This document shows, in pieces, positions 1-9,548 of a DNA stretch of 12,500 nucleotides. Below the pieces are notes generated by a model. It was given only the letters and a program-made list of their open reading frames with translations, made no database searches and was not told where the DNA came from. The stretch's first letter is position 1. The number at the start of each line of letters is the position of its first letter. The stretch lies in assembly GCA_009663005.1 (NCBI GenBank), contig CM018914.1:15845985-15858484 (forward strand). The letters run 5' to 3'. The position numbers and the translations under genes were made by a program. Source of the DNA: Actinidia chinensis. Taxonomy: Eukaryota; Streptophyta; Magnoliopsida; Ericales; Actinidiaceae.

Positions 1-3
1 TTT

Positions 4-8
4 GGGAG
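4..8 (+). repeat. Left target-site duplication (GGGAG)
   Basis: GGGAG lies immediately before the TGTT start of the 5' LTR and is repeated exactly after the AACA end of the 3' LTR at 11926-11930. A 5-bp duplication is the normal product of gypsy integrase. It shows that the LTR pair comes from one insertion event and fixes both outer ends of the element. Confidence 0.88.
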
Positions 9-932
9 TGTTAGGCCTCGGAAATTGTGTAATTTAACATATTTTTCTCCCTTAATATTTAGTTTTTCATACTTATTTGGTGCCTAAATGTACTAATTAG
101 TCTCATATTGTGATTTAGGATGCCACAATATGAAGGAAGAAATGCAGAACGAAGCTAAATGGGCACTTGAACAGCTTTGGCATATGTTGTAATCTGCGGA
201 ATAACTATCATACCAACTCCGATTGATATGAGTCATGATGTTATGGAACACAAGAAAATCCTACAAGGTTCATGTTTTGAGTTTGCAGAGATACTCGTTG
301 GATTAAGGGTCGAAATTGGGCTTAAAATTACATTTAGAAGTCTTATTAGAATGCAATTCTAATACGCGGATTTTGTGGGGTTTTTCACTAAGTTGAGATT
401 CAGAAAGCAAATGTGGTTTTAATCAAAGTTGAATTACACAGTAAAGCTTATGAAAAAAGTATTATGGGCAAAAAATCCGAGTTCGTTGGGGGCCTCTACC
501 CCATATAGTAGCAAAAATCGGGTTGAATCATCTTTGTAGTAGGATTTCTCTTTCGCGCACACAACTTCACAATGGGCTTATCATAGCAGCTTCAACAACA
601 TAATTGGAATCAGGATATTCAAAAGTCCAAATTCATCTTAACCATCCAGACAAGGTCAGAAAAATCGTTTTTCAATACGAAAATACCTGATGCCAGTTTG
701 GAGGAGTTTTTTTATCTTCTATCTGATGAGAAATTTACGAAGGGGGAGTTCCTATGCTAAGAGATAAATAGATGAGGTAAGGAGTTATCCCTATTTTTTA
801 GCCTAGAATCTTATCATTAAGACTACTTTGAAATAAAAAATACGGGAAAAAAAGAAAACAGAAAGAGGGAGATTTGACAAACGAGGACTATCACATTGGA
901 TATAGAGAAACCGGATGAAGTTTTTTTGGCCT

Positions 933-940
933 TATAAAAA
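933..940 (+). promoter_or_regulatory. Candidate TATA box of the 5' LTR
   Basis: TATAAAAA followed by GGGAGCC is a good plant TATA-box match, about 925 bases into the LTR, a plausible U3/R boundary region for a long Athila LTR. The equivalent place in the 3' LTR (10482-10489) reads TTAAAAAA, having lost the TA step. The transcription start downstream has not been established. Confidence 0.6.
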
Positions 941-1088
941 GGGAGCCTCCTTGTTATATGGGATACACACTTTAGAAAAGAGGGGCCGGATACAATTGGA
1001 TATAGAATTTTATTTTGAGCAGAGCGTAAGTTTTTTAAATATTTCATGTTCTTAATTTTTAGTTTCGTTTTTTTTATGGATAGAATAG

Positions 1089-1234
1089 AGGAGAAGGGAT
1101 GGCAAGAATTGATGCGACAGGGGTGTCCAAGTCCAGGGGGGGAGACAAGGGCCGAGGCGGATGGAGGGAGGGAGGGGAGTGGGGCGAGGGGAAGGGCCTG
1201 GGGGGGGGGGGGGGCAGTGAAGAAGGAGGAGTGG
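1089..1234 (+). repeat. G-rich low-complexity block found only in the 5' LTR
   Basis: Between the shared flanks TAGAATAG (1081-1088) and AAGTTTTAGATCTATT (from 1235) this LTR holds 146 bp of G-rich, purine-rich sequence, with many GGGG and GGAGG runs and 15 consecutive G at 1200-1214. The 3' LTR has 128 bp of unrelated AT-rich sequence between the same flanks (10637-10764). Reading frames through it give only Gly/Glu/Arg-rich low-complexity peptides, so I do not call a gene. It may form G-quadruplex structure, or be an assembly artefact. Confidence 0.75.
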
Positions 1235-1256
1235 AAGTTTTAGATCTATTCTATTA

Positions 1257-1345
1257 TTTTATATTATTGCAACTAGAATAGGATTTATTGTTCTTATATT
1301 TTTTACATTATTGCATACTAGGAGTAAATTCTCTGATCAGTTTTT
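1257..1345 (+). repeat. Two-copy tandem repeat in the 5' LTR (about 44 bp period)
   Basis: The motif TTTTAyATTATTGCA followed by CTAGrAtagGAtt-like sequence starts at 1257 and again at 1301. The second copy is degraded (GCATACTAGGAGTA). The 3' LTR has three copies of the same unit, so copy number has changed since insertion. Confidence 0.7.
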
Positions 1346-1427
1346 TGTTATTCAATATCTTGTTATTGTAATCATGTTTTCATTAATCTCAAAAATTTAT
1401 TTTTTTATTTAAACATGTCTGGACTAG

Positions 1428-1451
1428 TTTAGGGTTAGGTTAGGGGTGGGG
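1428..1451 (+). repeat. Telomere-like short motif in the 5' LTR
   Basis: TTTAGGGTTAGGTTAGGGG resembles two to three imperfect units of the plant telomere repeat TTTAGGG. The same stretch is kept in the 3' LTR at about 11045-11071, so it belongs to the LTR and not to an interstitial telomere tract. A regulatory (telo-box-like) role is only a guess. Confidence 0.45.
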
Positions 1452-2173
1452 AAACTCTGGTTTAGAAACCGAAGTTTCCCGAATTCCTCAAATGTGGTTT
1501 GTACTTTAATAAAAATTAATAAGTCCATTTTACCTGATCCTTTTCAAAAGATCTAAAAATTTGTTGATTGTATATTAAGGGTAAATTAAGAATTTTTGAA
1601 AAGTAGTTTAGGTGTCCTACATCTGATTCTAGCAAAAGATCGATTTTTCGAACTTTCCCCCCCAACCAGGAATTGTTCCTAAAAATTAAATGATTACGAA
1701 TCGATATCATTCTAGCACTCGTGTGAATGTTTTGATTAGGAATGTGCTAGAATTGTTATGTTCGGCCAATTTTTATTTAACCCCTGTCACCACAATTGTC
1801 AAATTTTAACTATAATATTAGGTTAAATTGTGTGTTACTTTTATAACTTAATTAAAATTAAATTCAATTGTTAAATATCGATTAGGCCTATAATTTTCGT
1901 AAGGGACCTATTGAGAACAAAATTGAGAAATTAGGGAATTAGGTGTGAACTGGAAGGATCCTCTGGCCTACCATTTTTAATATTTTTTTGTCAATTACAA
2001 TGTCACCCGACACCTTGTAAAAATTATAATTTCTACCCGCAACTTTCTAATCTTTCACCTTATATTCTAAGTTGACTAATACTTGCCAAAGCTCCCTGGG
2101 ATTCAATCTCGGTCTTCCGAGTTATTTGTTTCGTGACACATTCAGTGATTACACTTATATTCACGCGAACAAA

Positions 2174-2190
2174 TTGCGCCATTGCGGGGA
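2174..2190 (+). other. Primer-binding site, tRNA-Asp type
   Basis: TTGCGCCATTGCGGGGA lies 2 bases after the LTR end. It matches the complement of the 3' end of plant tRNA-Asp (TGGCGCCGTTGCCGGGGA) except for two substitutions and one missing C. Athila and Calypso elements are known to use tRNA-Asp as primer, so this supports both the 5' LTR boundary and the lineage. The mismatches probably arose by decay. Confidence 0.88.
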
Positions 2191-2383
2191 TTCACTAAGT
2201 CCAACTATTAGTCATTTGTAGTTCGTCGAGTCTGTCCGCGCTTTGGAGCGCAATTGTATGAGTGGTTGGGTACGAGACTTCTTCATCTTGGGCCTTGGTC
2301 GAGTTAGTTATTGAAGACCCACCTCGCCACTTTTGCCTTGAGTTGAAGCCAGTGGCTCAAAACAACACAAACGACAACCTAAC
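2191..2383 (+). other. Leader between primer-binding site and gag
   Basis: This short stretch has no motif I recognise. It would be the 5' untranslated leader of the genomic RNA. A phrase at 2352 reads GTG GCT CAA AAC AAC and could be a decayed ATG start of gag. The next in-phase candidate, ATG at 2384, is in a different frame. Confidence 0.45.
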
Positions 2384-3840
2384 ATGAATCCGAATAATCA
2401 TAACAATGTGAATAACCGGAGAATGCCTTCCAAGCTGGTGGTTCGTACAATGATGGACTACTTGTGTCCCTAATACTATGGCTGGAATCTCCGATTCACT
2501 TGCCTATACAGTCTTACGCTATTTGCAATAAAACCGCTATGGCTAGTAAATCTCCTAGCTTTCAGGGGTGGACTAAATGAAACCCAATCCCTGTCGAATT
2601 GTTTTGAGGAGGAAGTGAGTACGGTATGGGTAGATATTAACATTCGCTATCGATGGTCAACTACTACTTTTTTCTCCTTCTCCTTCCCTTGAAGGAAGGC
2701 TAGGAGTGGTTTAAAATATGTTAAGGCCCAGATCCATCCGAACTTGGGTGATCTACAAAAGAATTTACATAGAATATTTTTCGATGTCCCCGCACCAACT
2801 CAACTTAAACGAGCTGTCACATTATCGAGGATCTCCGGATCCGAGTACTTTCTTTTCATAAGTTTTGGGAAAGATTCAACGAATGTGTCATGCAGTCCCT
2901 CTCATGGTTTTAACGGTTAGTCAATTTATGTGAGTAGTTTTTACGAGGCGACTCAACGTCCGAGCAAAGCACATTCGTTAAGGCACTGAGTAATGGTAGA
3001 TTCCTTAGTAAGACCCCGATAAGGTCTGGGACTATTTTGATGAGTTGGCTACCAAAACCAGACATGGAGATGCTGGCACACGCCGAGCCAACTAGGGCCA
3101 CAAGTAGAGTACGTTCTCACACGATGTGGGGACTATGATGTAGCCACATTAGGCGAACTTCCACCCCGCCACTCGAAATGCTCACAACGAAGAAGGTCCA
3201 TGAGGTGGTCCACAAAAGAGGTAGAACCTTGTCGTTGTGTGGGGGTGGAACATTCTAACATGATTACCCATCCATCCCTCTTTTAAAAGAGTCATTCAAT
3301 TAGGGGCCGCACTTTCAGTCATGCGATGAACCCCTCCCGAATAAAACCAATTTCCTTTCACAGTAACACGTAAATCCAGGTGGCAATCCCACCCTAATTT
3401 TCATGATGAGAATTCAAAAGCCAAAATCAAGGCAACTTTCACAGACAATCCACTGGCCTCAAAACCATTTCAAATCAAACCCACCTAAAAACCACATTGT
3501 ATGGCCGACAATTTGCAACCACAAAGTGGTCCGCAAGGGCAACTCCTTAACAACAATCGCCTCACCGTCGTTCTAATTATAGAAGACACTCTCACACATC
3601 CAATGTAAAAACCAATGACGTTTACCTCTCAAATGGCACAAACCTGCTCTTAACACTCCAGCCTTAATACATCCGCTACACTGTCAAATTTGACCACGTC
3701 CATAGTGGCTCCACAAAATGAGAAAAGGAAATTTCCCTCTCAAACCTCATGCCAACCCCAGTCAACATAGGTAGGAAGTTACAATGAGGGTCACTGGAAC
3801 ATCGTAAAGCGGTGACTACCCTACGTATGAAAAGAGTGGA
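2384..3840 (+). pseudogene. gag: gag remnant (capsid protein), frameshifted
   Basis: Gag forms the virus-like particle and packages the element RNA. Several family motifs appear in order but in different frames. FAIKTAM followed by PSFQG near 2520-2565 resembles the N-terminal domain. The capsid retrotransposon-gag region includes WERFNE at 2866-2883. FYEA near 2938, then GRFLSKTP and YFDELATKTRHGDA (from 3033) match the segment after it. A possible zinc knuckle begins C-x2-C at 3230-3238, with a His at 3251-3253, but is incomplete. The C-terminal region shows NEKRKFPSQT at 3717-3746 and KAVTTLR at 3806-3826. At least five frame changes and multiple stops separate these motifs, so no Gag can be made. 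The exact start is uncertain because the likely ATG is lost. Confidence 0.82.
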
Positions 3841-4690
3841 TAAACCATCTACCCTAACGCAACAATACCATACGGCCTAAGAACTGCACCGATTACATCA
3901 TAGTAGAGGCCCAGTATGAGTGTGGAATTTATGAAGAGGGAGAATGTCGAAAAAGACGAGACCCTCAAAAATGAGCAAGTTAGGGGAAAGCTCCATGAGG
4001 GAGTTTGGAGTGGAGGAACAACGGAAAGGTAAAATGTGGATAAGGAAAGTTGGTTTAAAAACCCACTCTGTGGCGGTACCACCCTCCAGCACCGGGTTTC
4101 CCACAGCAGCGGTTTATAGTCCCCAATAAGGCCAAACCACAATGCTAATATTTCCAGCTCTTTGATCAAAGTGTCAAAATCAATATTTTTTTTTCCACTT
4201 CTTGACGCTGTAAGAGCAAATTCCTCCCGCTTATACTCAAATTTTCTTTAAAGATAAAGGACTTCAACGTGAAGATAGACATTCTTGATGGAGCATAGTT
4301 CCATTTCTTCAAAGCTAAAAATTGCCTCCCAAATATAAGGACCCTGGGTGTCCAACTGGATCTATCGTCATTTGGGGCCAGCGACCACTATTGATCATGC
4401 CCTTCTTGATTTGGGTGTGAGTGTGAACTTGTAGCCGTACATGGTTTACAAGAAGCTCGAGTTGGGAGAGCTAAAGCCTACATCGTTACCCTCTAGTTGG
4501 CAGATCGTAGTGTGAGAATCCCACGGGGGATCATTGAGGATGTACTTGATACTCAGCCGTTGTCAGACCCTGATGCACAGATTCTAGACATTCTGGGTCG
4601 GCCATTCCTTGCCACTAGTGATGCCATTATCTAACGTAGGAACGATCGTGTGAAGTTTTCCCTTAGGAATATGACGTGCGATTTGAAGAT
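3841..4690 (+). pseudogene. Pre-protease segment and aspartic protease remnant
   Basis: This is the retropepsin-type protease that would cleave the Gag-Pol polyprotein, with the spacer that precedes it. FPQRFIVPNKAK near 4099-4134 and KINI...LLDA near 4173-4212 match the conserved segment before Athila proteases. The protease starts around 4340 with KYKDPGCPT-like sequence. The catalytic motif reads DLGVSVN at 4408-4428, where the family usually has DLGASVN or DLGASIN. It is followed directly by a stop (4432-4434), then PYMVYKKLELGELKP. The C-terminal ILGRPFLAT flap/dimer motif is at 4590-4616, with a stop at 4632-4634. The frame changes between these blocks. All landmarks are present, but the gene is clearly dead. 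Confidence 0.85.
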
Positions 4691-6130
4691 TTTTGATGTA
4701 CCCGTCAAGTAGGTTGAGGTCGTATACTGAGGTGAATTTACTTGATACCATAGTCCAGCCCACATTGATACTGACTGCTCCTCCTGACCCACTCCTTGAT
4801 ATGCTTAGTTATAATTCGCCTATGAGGGATTACACTTTGAGTCTGGAAGTCGAGCACATCTATTCCCTCATAAATGTGTAAGGTGGAAGTCCAAGAGATT
4901 CAGGGTTGGATACCAAGTTTAGAACTTTGCCTCCCTAGCACGGAAAGGGCATTACCACCAAACGTCCACCACCAAACTGGGAGTTAAAAAAGCCCCTGCC
5001 AATCCACATTGAAAATAACACTATTTAAGGGGCCGATTAACACATTCCAGTGATCATTTCTCTTCGAACTTAAACGAAACTCAAGAGAGCCAACTGGTTG
5101 GCTCTTTTTGAAGCTCATAAGGAGAGCCATAGGGTGGACATGGATGATATTAGGGATAGTCCCTTAATTTGCATCCACCAACAGCTATCTAGAAGATGTT
5201 TGAAGGCTTCCCGCCACCTCACCTCAACGACGATTAAAACAAATATGAAGGAGGTGTACATAGGAAGTGCTAATTTGCTCGATGTAGTATTATCTACCCC
5301 ATCACGGATAGAAGTGGGTAAGTCCCAACCCAAGTGGTCCTTAAGAAAAGTGGAGTGACTATTTTAAAGGGGAGAGTGAAAGAGTTGATTCCCCCGTACG
5401 GTGACGGGGTGGAAGGGTGTGCATTGACTATAGAAAATTGACAGTTGCACCCGCAAGATCACTTTCCTTCCACGTCCCATTCCTCGACCAAGGTGCTTGA
5501 AAGATTTGGCCTGGTCATGCCTCTATTGCTTTCTTGATGGCTACTCATGTTATAATCAAATCGAGATAGCAATTAGAAGATCAAGAGAAAACACCTTCAC
5601 ATGCCCATTCGGTATATTTGCCTACCGACCATGCCCTTTGGGTTTGTAAATGGCGCCGGGAACCTTTTCAAAGATGCATGATGGGCATTTTTAGTGCTTG
5701 GAGAGAAAGTGGTAGAGGTTCATGGACGACTTCTCTGTTTTCAGAGGTCATTCGATGTGTGCCTCAAAAATTTAAATTGATTTTGGAAATGTGCGAGAAA
5801 AGCACCTAGTGCTGAATTGGGAAAAGTTGTCACTTTAATGGTGACGTCCAGGTATTGTGTTAAGGCCACATCGTGTCGGCCGAGGGAATTGGGTAAGACA
5901 AGTCAAAGTTGAACTCATCTCAAGTCTACCGAGCCTACGAGTGTTTAAGGACATCCGATCATTTCTTGGTCATGTCGGGTTTTACCAGGTGATTTCTTTA
6001 GAGATTTTAGCTCTATTGCCCGTCCTTTGACATTCATTGTTATCCAAGGATACTCCATTTGTGTGGTAAAAAAAAGAGTGTGAGAAGGCATTCTCCACAT
6101 TGTTTAAAAGATCCAGCCTAACATCTCCTC
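4691..6130 (+). pseudogene. PR-RT linker and reverse transcriptase remnant
   Basis: The reverse transcriptase copies element RNA into cDNA, primed by tRNA-Asp. The linker (4693-4881) keeps EVNLLDTIVQP and EVEHIYS. Approaching RT, VDMDDIRD is at 5134-5157, SPLICIH follows, and NMKEV at 5242-5256 starts the finger region. CIDYRKLTV is at 5420-5446. CFLDGYSCYNQIEIAI at 5527-5574 carries the first catalytic-region Asp and stays open to FTCPFGIFAYR before a stop at 5647. QRCMMGIFS is at about 5670-5696. The active-site motif FMDDFSVF (YxDD box) is intact at 5719-5742 but in another frame. NWEK near 5815 and DIRSFLGHVGFYQ at 5950-5988 close the thumb region. Every conserved block survives, yet single-base insertions or deletions lie between most of them. 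Confidence 0.92.
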
Positions 6131-6545
6131 CGATCATGTAACCACCGAGATTTGAATTTACCGTTCGCTAAGTGCGATGCTATGAACTATGCCGTGGGGG
6201 GCAGTCCAGGTCAAAGGGGGCATTAGAAGGCGCCAGGGTAATTTCATATGCAAGTCCGTACCTTAAATGACGCGCAAAATTGAATTACATGACTACAAGA
6301 AAAAGACTTATCTCGCCGTAGTTTTTTTGCACTCGACAAATTTCCTGCATATCTAATGGGGTCACAATCGTGGTCTTTACTGACCACCGCTGCACTTTAA
6401 ATATCTAATGGGAAAGCAAGATTCTATGCCCATTTGATGCGGTGGATTCTTTTTTCTCTCAGAAATTCGCTCTAAACATAAAAATAAAAAGGGAGTGGAG
6501 AATGTGTGGGCCGACCACTTGTCTCGATTAGTGGTTTCTGACACG
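6131..6545 (+). pseudogene. RNase H remnant of the Athila pol gene
   Basis: This domain removes the RNA strand from the RNA-DNA hybrid during reverse transcription. CDAMNYAVG at 6173-6199 carries the first catalytic Asp. LNYMTTRK near 6277-6302 matches the usual LNYTTTEKE block, but the Glu codons are lost or shifted. VVFTDH at 6370-6387 carries the third acidic residue. VENVWADHLSRLVVSDT at 6495-6545 is the C-terminal end, with the last catalytic Asp in ADHLSRL. Stops and frame changes separate the blocks (for example after RLISP, with a TAG near 6319). It follows RT directly, as in all Ty3/gypsy elements. Confidence 0.88.
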
Positions 6546-7880
6546 TTTTTCTCGTGCCCCCCATCTGTGATACCTTTCCGGATGACATTATTTTTTGGTC
6601 ACGACCTGTCCATGGTAATGCAAATATTGTGACTTACCTGTGTCACGGGCAGTCCCTACCTTGACTCCACAAGAAAAGCAAAAAATTACCGAGGGACTCG
6701 ATAGGGTTCACTCTACGATGAACCCCTATTGTACAAGTTTGGCGCCAAACCAAACGTACGTAGATGTATTTCCGACTCTGAGTTAAAGGGGTTCTCACTT
6801 CCTGCCATGCGGGCGGCTGTGGAGGTCATTTTCGGCCAAGAAACTGTTGCAAGGATTCTTCAAAGTGATTTTTACTGGCCGACACTCTTCCAAGATGCTT
6901 TGAGCTTTTGCAAGTCTTACGAGACTGCCAAAAATTAGGAGAGTAGATGACTAGGTGGGATGAGATGCCCCTAACACCCAATTATTGTAATTGAATATTG
7001 ATTTGTTGGCGGCACGATTTTATGGGCCTTTTCCTCAATCGAATGGTTTGCTGTACATAGTTGGACGTGGACTATGTGTCTAAATGGGTGGAGGCAATCC
7101 CAACGAGAACGAATAAATACGTTGTTGTGGTTAAGTTTTTAAAAAGGAAAATATATTTTCTCGCTTTTGGGATGCCCCGCCCATCATTAGTGATCAGGGT
7201 TACACATTTTCTAACCGACCCTTTAGACATGGTTAAAAGTATGGATCACACACAAATTATCCACAACCCTATCATCAGCCCAAACCAATGGGCAAGCGGA
7301 ATTAGCCAACTGGGAAAGAAAGAAAATTCGAGAAAAGCACTGTTAAATCGCTAAACCGAAAGATTGGTCTTAAGGCTAATAGATCGCTAGGGGTGGTGTA
7401 CAGTACAGCCTATAAGACAATTTTAGGGATGTCGCCCTATCGCTTGGTATACGGGAAAGGCATGTCCAAGATCTTCCGGTCGGAGTGGAAACACCGCGCA
7501 TATTGGGAAAGTAAAGACACTAATATACTCGTAAGCGTGGCGGTGTTCAAAAAAAAAGTTAGAATAGTGAGTTAGAGGAGATTTACCGGGATGGTATAAA
7601 AATTCTAGAATTATAAGGATAAAATTAAAGCGTTCCATGACAAAAATATACTTCGTACATCTTTCTATCCTGGGAAAAAAGACTCCTCTACAAAACTCTC
7701 GGTACAATTGTTTCAGGTAAATTTAACGGTCAAGATGGGCAGGACCGTCGTTGTTGCGCTCTGTCTTTTCGCATGAGCTGTTGAAAAGTTAAAAAATTCC
7801 ACAAATGGCCAAACTTCAAGTGGAATGGTCAACGACTAAAGCCATTGTGGAGAGTTTGATAAAAATGAGCTTATTGAAGA
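6546..7880 (+). pseudogene. Integrase remnant (Athila pol)
   Basis: Integrase inserts element cDNA into the host chromosome. The N-terminal zinc-finger region includes FYWPTLF (6870-6890) and CKSY at 6909-6920. The family has C-x2-C here, so the second zinc-binding Cys is now Tyr. HDFMG at 7013-7027 carries the first catalytic Asp and DYVSKWVEA follows. The second Asp (SDQG, codon 7192-7194) and the Glu (GQAELANWE, codon 7299-7301) lie in two further frames, 107 nt apart. This is one base short of the 108 nt expected for D-x35-E. MSPYRLVYGKG at 7429-7461 is the conserved post-core block. FHDKN near 7635 and FDKNELIEEL near 7856 belong to the C-terminal region. The enzyme is dead from frameshifts and the lost Cys. 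Confidence 0.9.
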
Positions 7881-9535
7881 GCTCATGACCCTAACGTAAA
7901 AGGCCGTGAAAATTGATGTCGAAACGAGATGCGTTGGCGGAAAGACGTTAAACTTAGATCTTTGGGGAGGAGGAACCCAGTCGTAGAATAGGAGTTTCAT
8001 TGTTATTTGTTTTTATTTTGTTATTTTTATTTTATTTTTATTGTATCTAATGGCAATTTGTGCCATTTAGAAAGTCTATGTTCTTTACGGTTAAGGAGAT
8101 TTATTTTTGGTTAAAGCATAGAGCGGTATCGTATTTCATCCTTTTATTTTTCATACTTGTTCTTATGCATGAGGACCAAATGCAATATTTCAGTTCGGGG
8201 GGTGAGGAGATCGGATTTGATAGACTAAGGGCAATTTTTTTTTCGAATCTATATAAGATGGTTGATTGAATTGAATGTTTAGCCTAAATTACGTATGTCC
8301 TCGAGCTTATTTGATCATTAATATGCTGATTTGATACTATGAATTAATAGATATTGCCATAAGGTCCACATACTGTGATAGTTGCGAGTTTTAAACCTTA
8401 TATGTTCGTGTAAGAATAAGAGTAGAGTGGAAAATTTTGTAGAACACCAATGTTAAAATTTTGAGCCTACATCTTACGTTCTGGGGAATTTAATTATTCA
8501 TCTTCGCATGATCACAAAATGAGCAATACACGTTGCAATGTAACCAAATTTTGAAATAAATTGTCAAAAGGAGAATGAGACAAAGGCATTCATTTGAAAA
8601 ATAAGACACAAAAATTGATATAAATTAGTCCTTGTACCCAATTTGAGTCTATACACTATTACCATTTTATTTATAGACCTAGGATAACCTTGAGTGTCGG
8701 GAGGGAGTGGTGGTGTGTGTTATAGTGAAGAGTGCGGACTAATAGGGTCAGAATTTGCGAGAATGCGGAAAGTAAGTGGGTAAAGTATAGAAATTTTGTT
8801 TTTAGTTTTGGCGTACTACTGGTAGGGAAGCAGGGTTCCAAAAAAAAAATTTACAATTGGTTCAAGCTCATATTTCTGCCGCCAAATGATATCTTGGAGG
8901 AGTAAAAAAGAGGGTGAGGAAGGAGAACGTGCAAATAAAGGAGATGGAGATGTAATTTTTATTGATAGAGTCGTGAGCAAAACCGGTGGCGGGCGTGGAC
9001 CAAACCAACATTTTGGCCACATTGCATGTCAATTTGGAGTTGTCCTTCATTTGTTTATCCATCTTCATTACAATCTTAAAAGACCTTGTTAACTCCTTTT
9101 GATGATTTATTTAGATGGTAGAATGTGTTTTACGATGACTGTGTGAATCTTATCTAATTTTGAGTCATTTGTATTTATCGTTTTCATTTTATGCAAGGCA
9201 TGTTAATAATATGATTCATGTCTTATGTTTACTCATAAATGCTGTGGGGGGATGACCCATAGAAACTCGAGAGTGATTTCCTTGTTTGTTGAGTGATTCA
9301 CCCAGTGAGGTTTGGAATCGAAACTCATGAATCTATATGCATGCAAGTCCTATTCTGATGATTCTAGTAGATTGGTATTGGAGTTTTGAACTTCGATATA
9401 GGGATTATATGGAGTTAGTTGGTAGATCGATGTTATAATCAACCTTGTGGACATAATAAATCAGACCAAATCATACTTTTCATTCGGCCTATGATTTGTG
9501 ATTTCTAGTTATTTTGCTAGGGTCTAGCAAAAGCC
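7881..9535 (+). other. AT-rich 3' region between pol and 3' LTR, no env-like gene seen
   Basis: The end of the pol-linked reading (GGAGGAGGAACCCAG, about 7965-7980) is followed by a T-rich stretch (about 8008-8050) and then 1.5 kb with no recognised gene. Some Athila and Calypso relatives carry an env-like ORF in this position. Here a 69-codon frame at 8060-8269 has a hydrophobic run (YFILLFFILVLM) and a 68-codon frame at 8886-9092 is charged and then His-rich, but neither resembles a known protein and both are within chance length. A purine-rich patch lies at about 8893-8955. Most likely this is the 3' untranslated region of the element. Confidence 0.6.
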
Positions 9536-9548
9536 AAGTTGGGGGGGG
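9536..9548 (+). other. Polypurine tract before the 3' LTR
   Basis: AAGTT followed by a G run directly precedes TTAGGCCTCAG, the start of the 3' LTR. The run is 10 G at 9541-9550 and its last two G occupy the place of the LTR's first T and G. This tract primes plus-strand DNA synthesis. A form such as AAGTTTGGGGG before TGTT is common in plant gypsy elements. The run length may be unreliable in the assembly. Confidence 0.75.

Larger units (their letters stand above)
9..2171 (+). repeat. 5' LTR of the Athila-like element
   Basis: The sequence from TGTTAGGCCTC to GCGAACA is collinear with 9549-11925. Shared landmarks include the start (TTAGGCCTC), the phrase GGGCAAAAATCCGAGTTCGTT-like near 465 and 10020, the GGGAGCCTCCTTG segment after the TATA region, a telomere-like TTAGGGTTAGG stretch, and the CTTCCGAGTTATTT segment near the end. 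It is 2163 bp long, about 210 bp shorter than its partner. Two stretches (1089-1234 and roughly 1455-1650) do not align well with the 3' LTR. The LTR would supply the promoter and polyadenylation signals. Short open frames inside it are broken in the other LTR and look accidental. Confidence 0.93.

Noticed and set aside
1..10. TTTGGGAG before the 5' LTR read as a polypurine tract, which would mean a tandem chain of elements sharing LTRs
   Set aside because: GGGAG is repeated exactly after the 3' LTR and the outer flanks join into the Tat pol frame, so a target-site duplication explains it better.
823..1047. A 74-codon minus-strand open frame in the 5' LTR ending in a Phe/Ser-rich tail
   Set aside because: It is antisense over the LTR promoter region, the reading is not kept in the 3' LTR, and composition explains its length.
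1046..1281. Overlapping short open frames through the G-rich block, encoding Gly/Glu/Arg-rich peptides
   Set aside because: They come from low-complexity G-rich sequence, which rarely contains stops. There is no domain and no counterpart in the other LTR.
2174..2190. Possible initiator-Met tRNA primer site, the commonest in plant LTR elements
   Set aside because: The sequence does not match TGGTATCAGAGC but fits the tRNA-Asp complement closely.
3230..3253. A full CCHC zinc knuckle in gag
   Set aside because: C-x2-C and a His are present, but the final Cys is not seen in that frame, so only a possible remnant is noted under gag.
3849..4169. A 106-codon open frame on the minus strand, the longest in the window
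   Set aside because: It lies antisense to the gag end and pre-protease segment (KAVTTLR, FPQRF, PNKAK) of the element. Its product shows no family motif, so it is a shadow frame.
8060..8269. Possible env-like membrane protein fragment with a hydrophobic run
   Set aside because: Only 69 codons, in T-rich DNA that yields Phe/Leu/Ile codons by chance. No signal peptide, cleavage site or Cys pattern.
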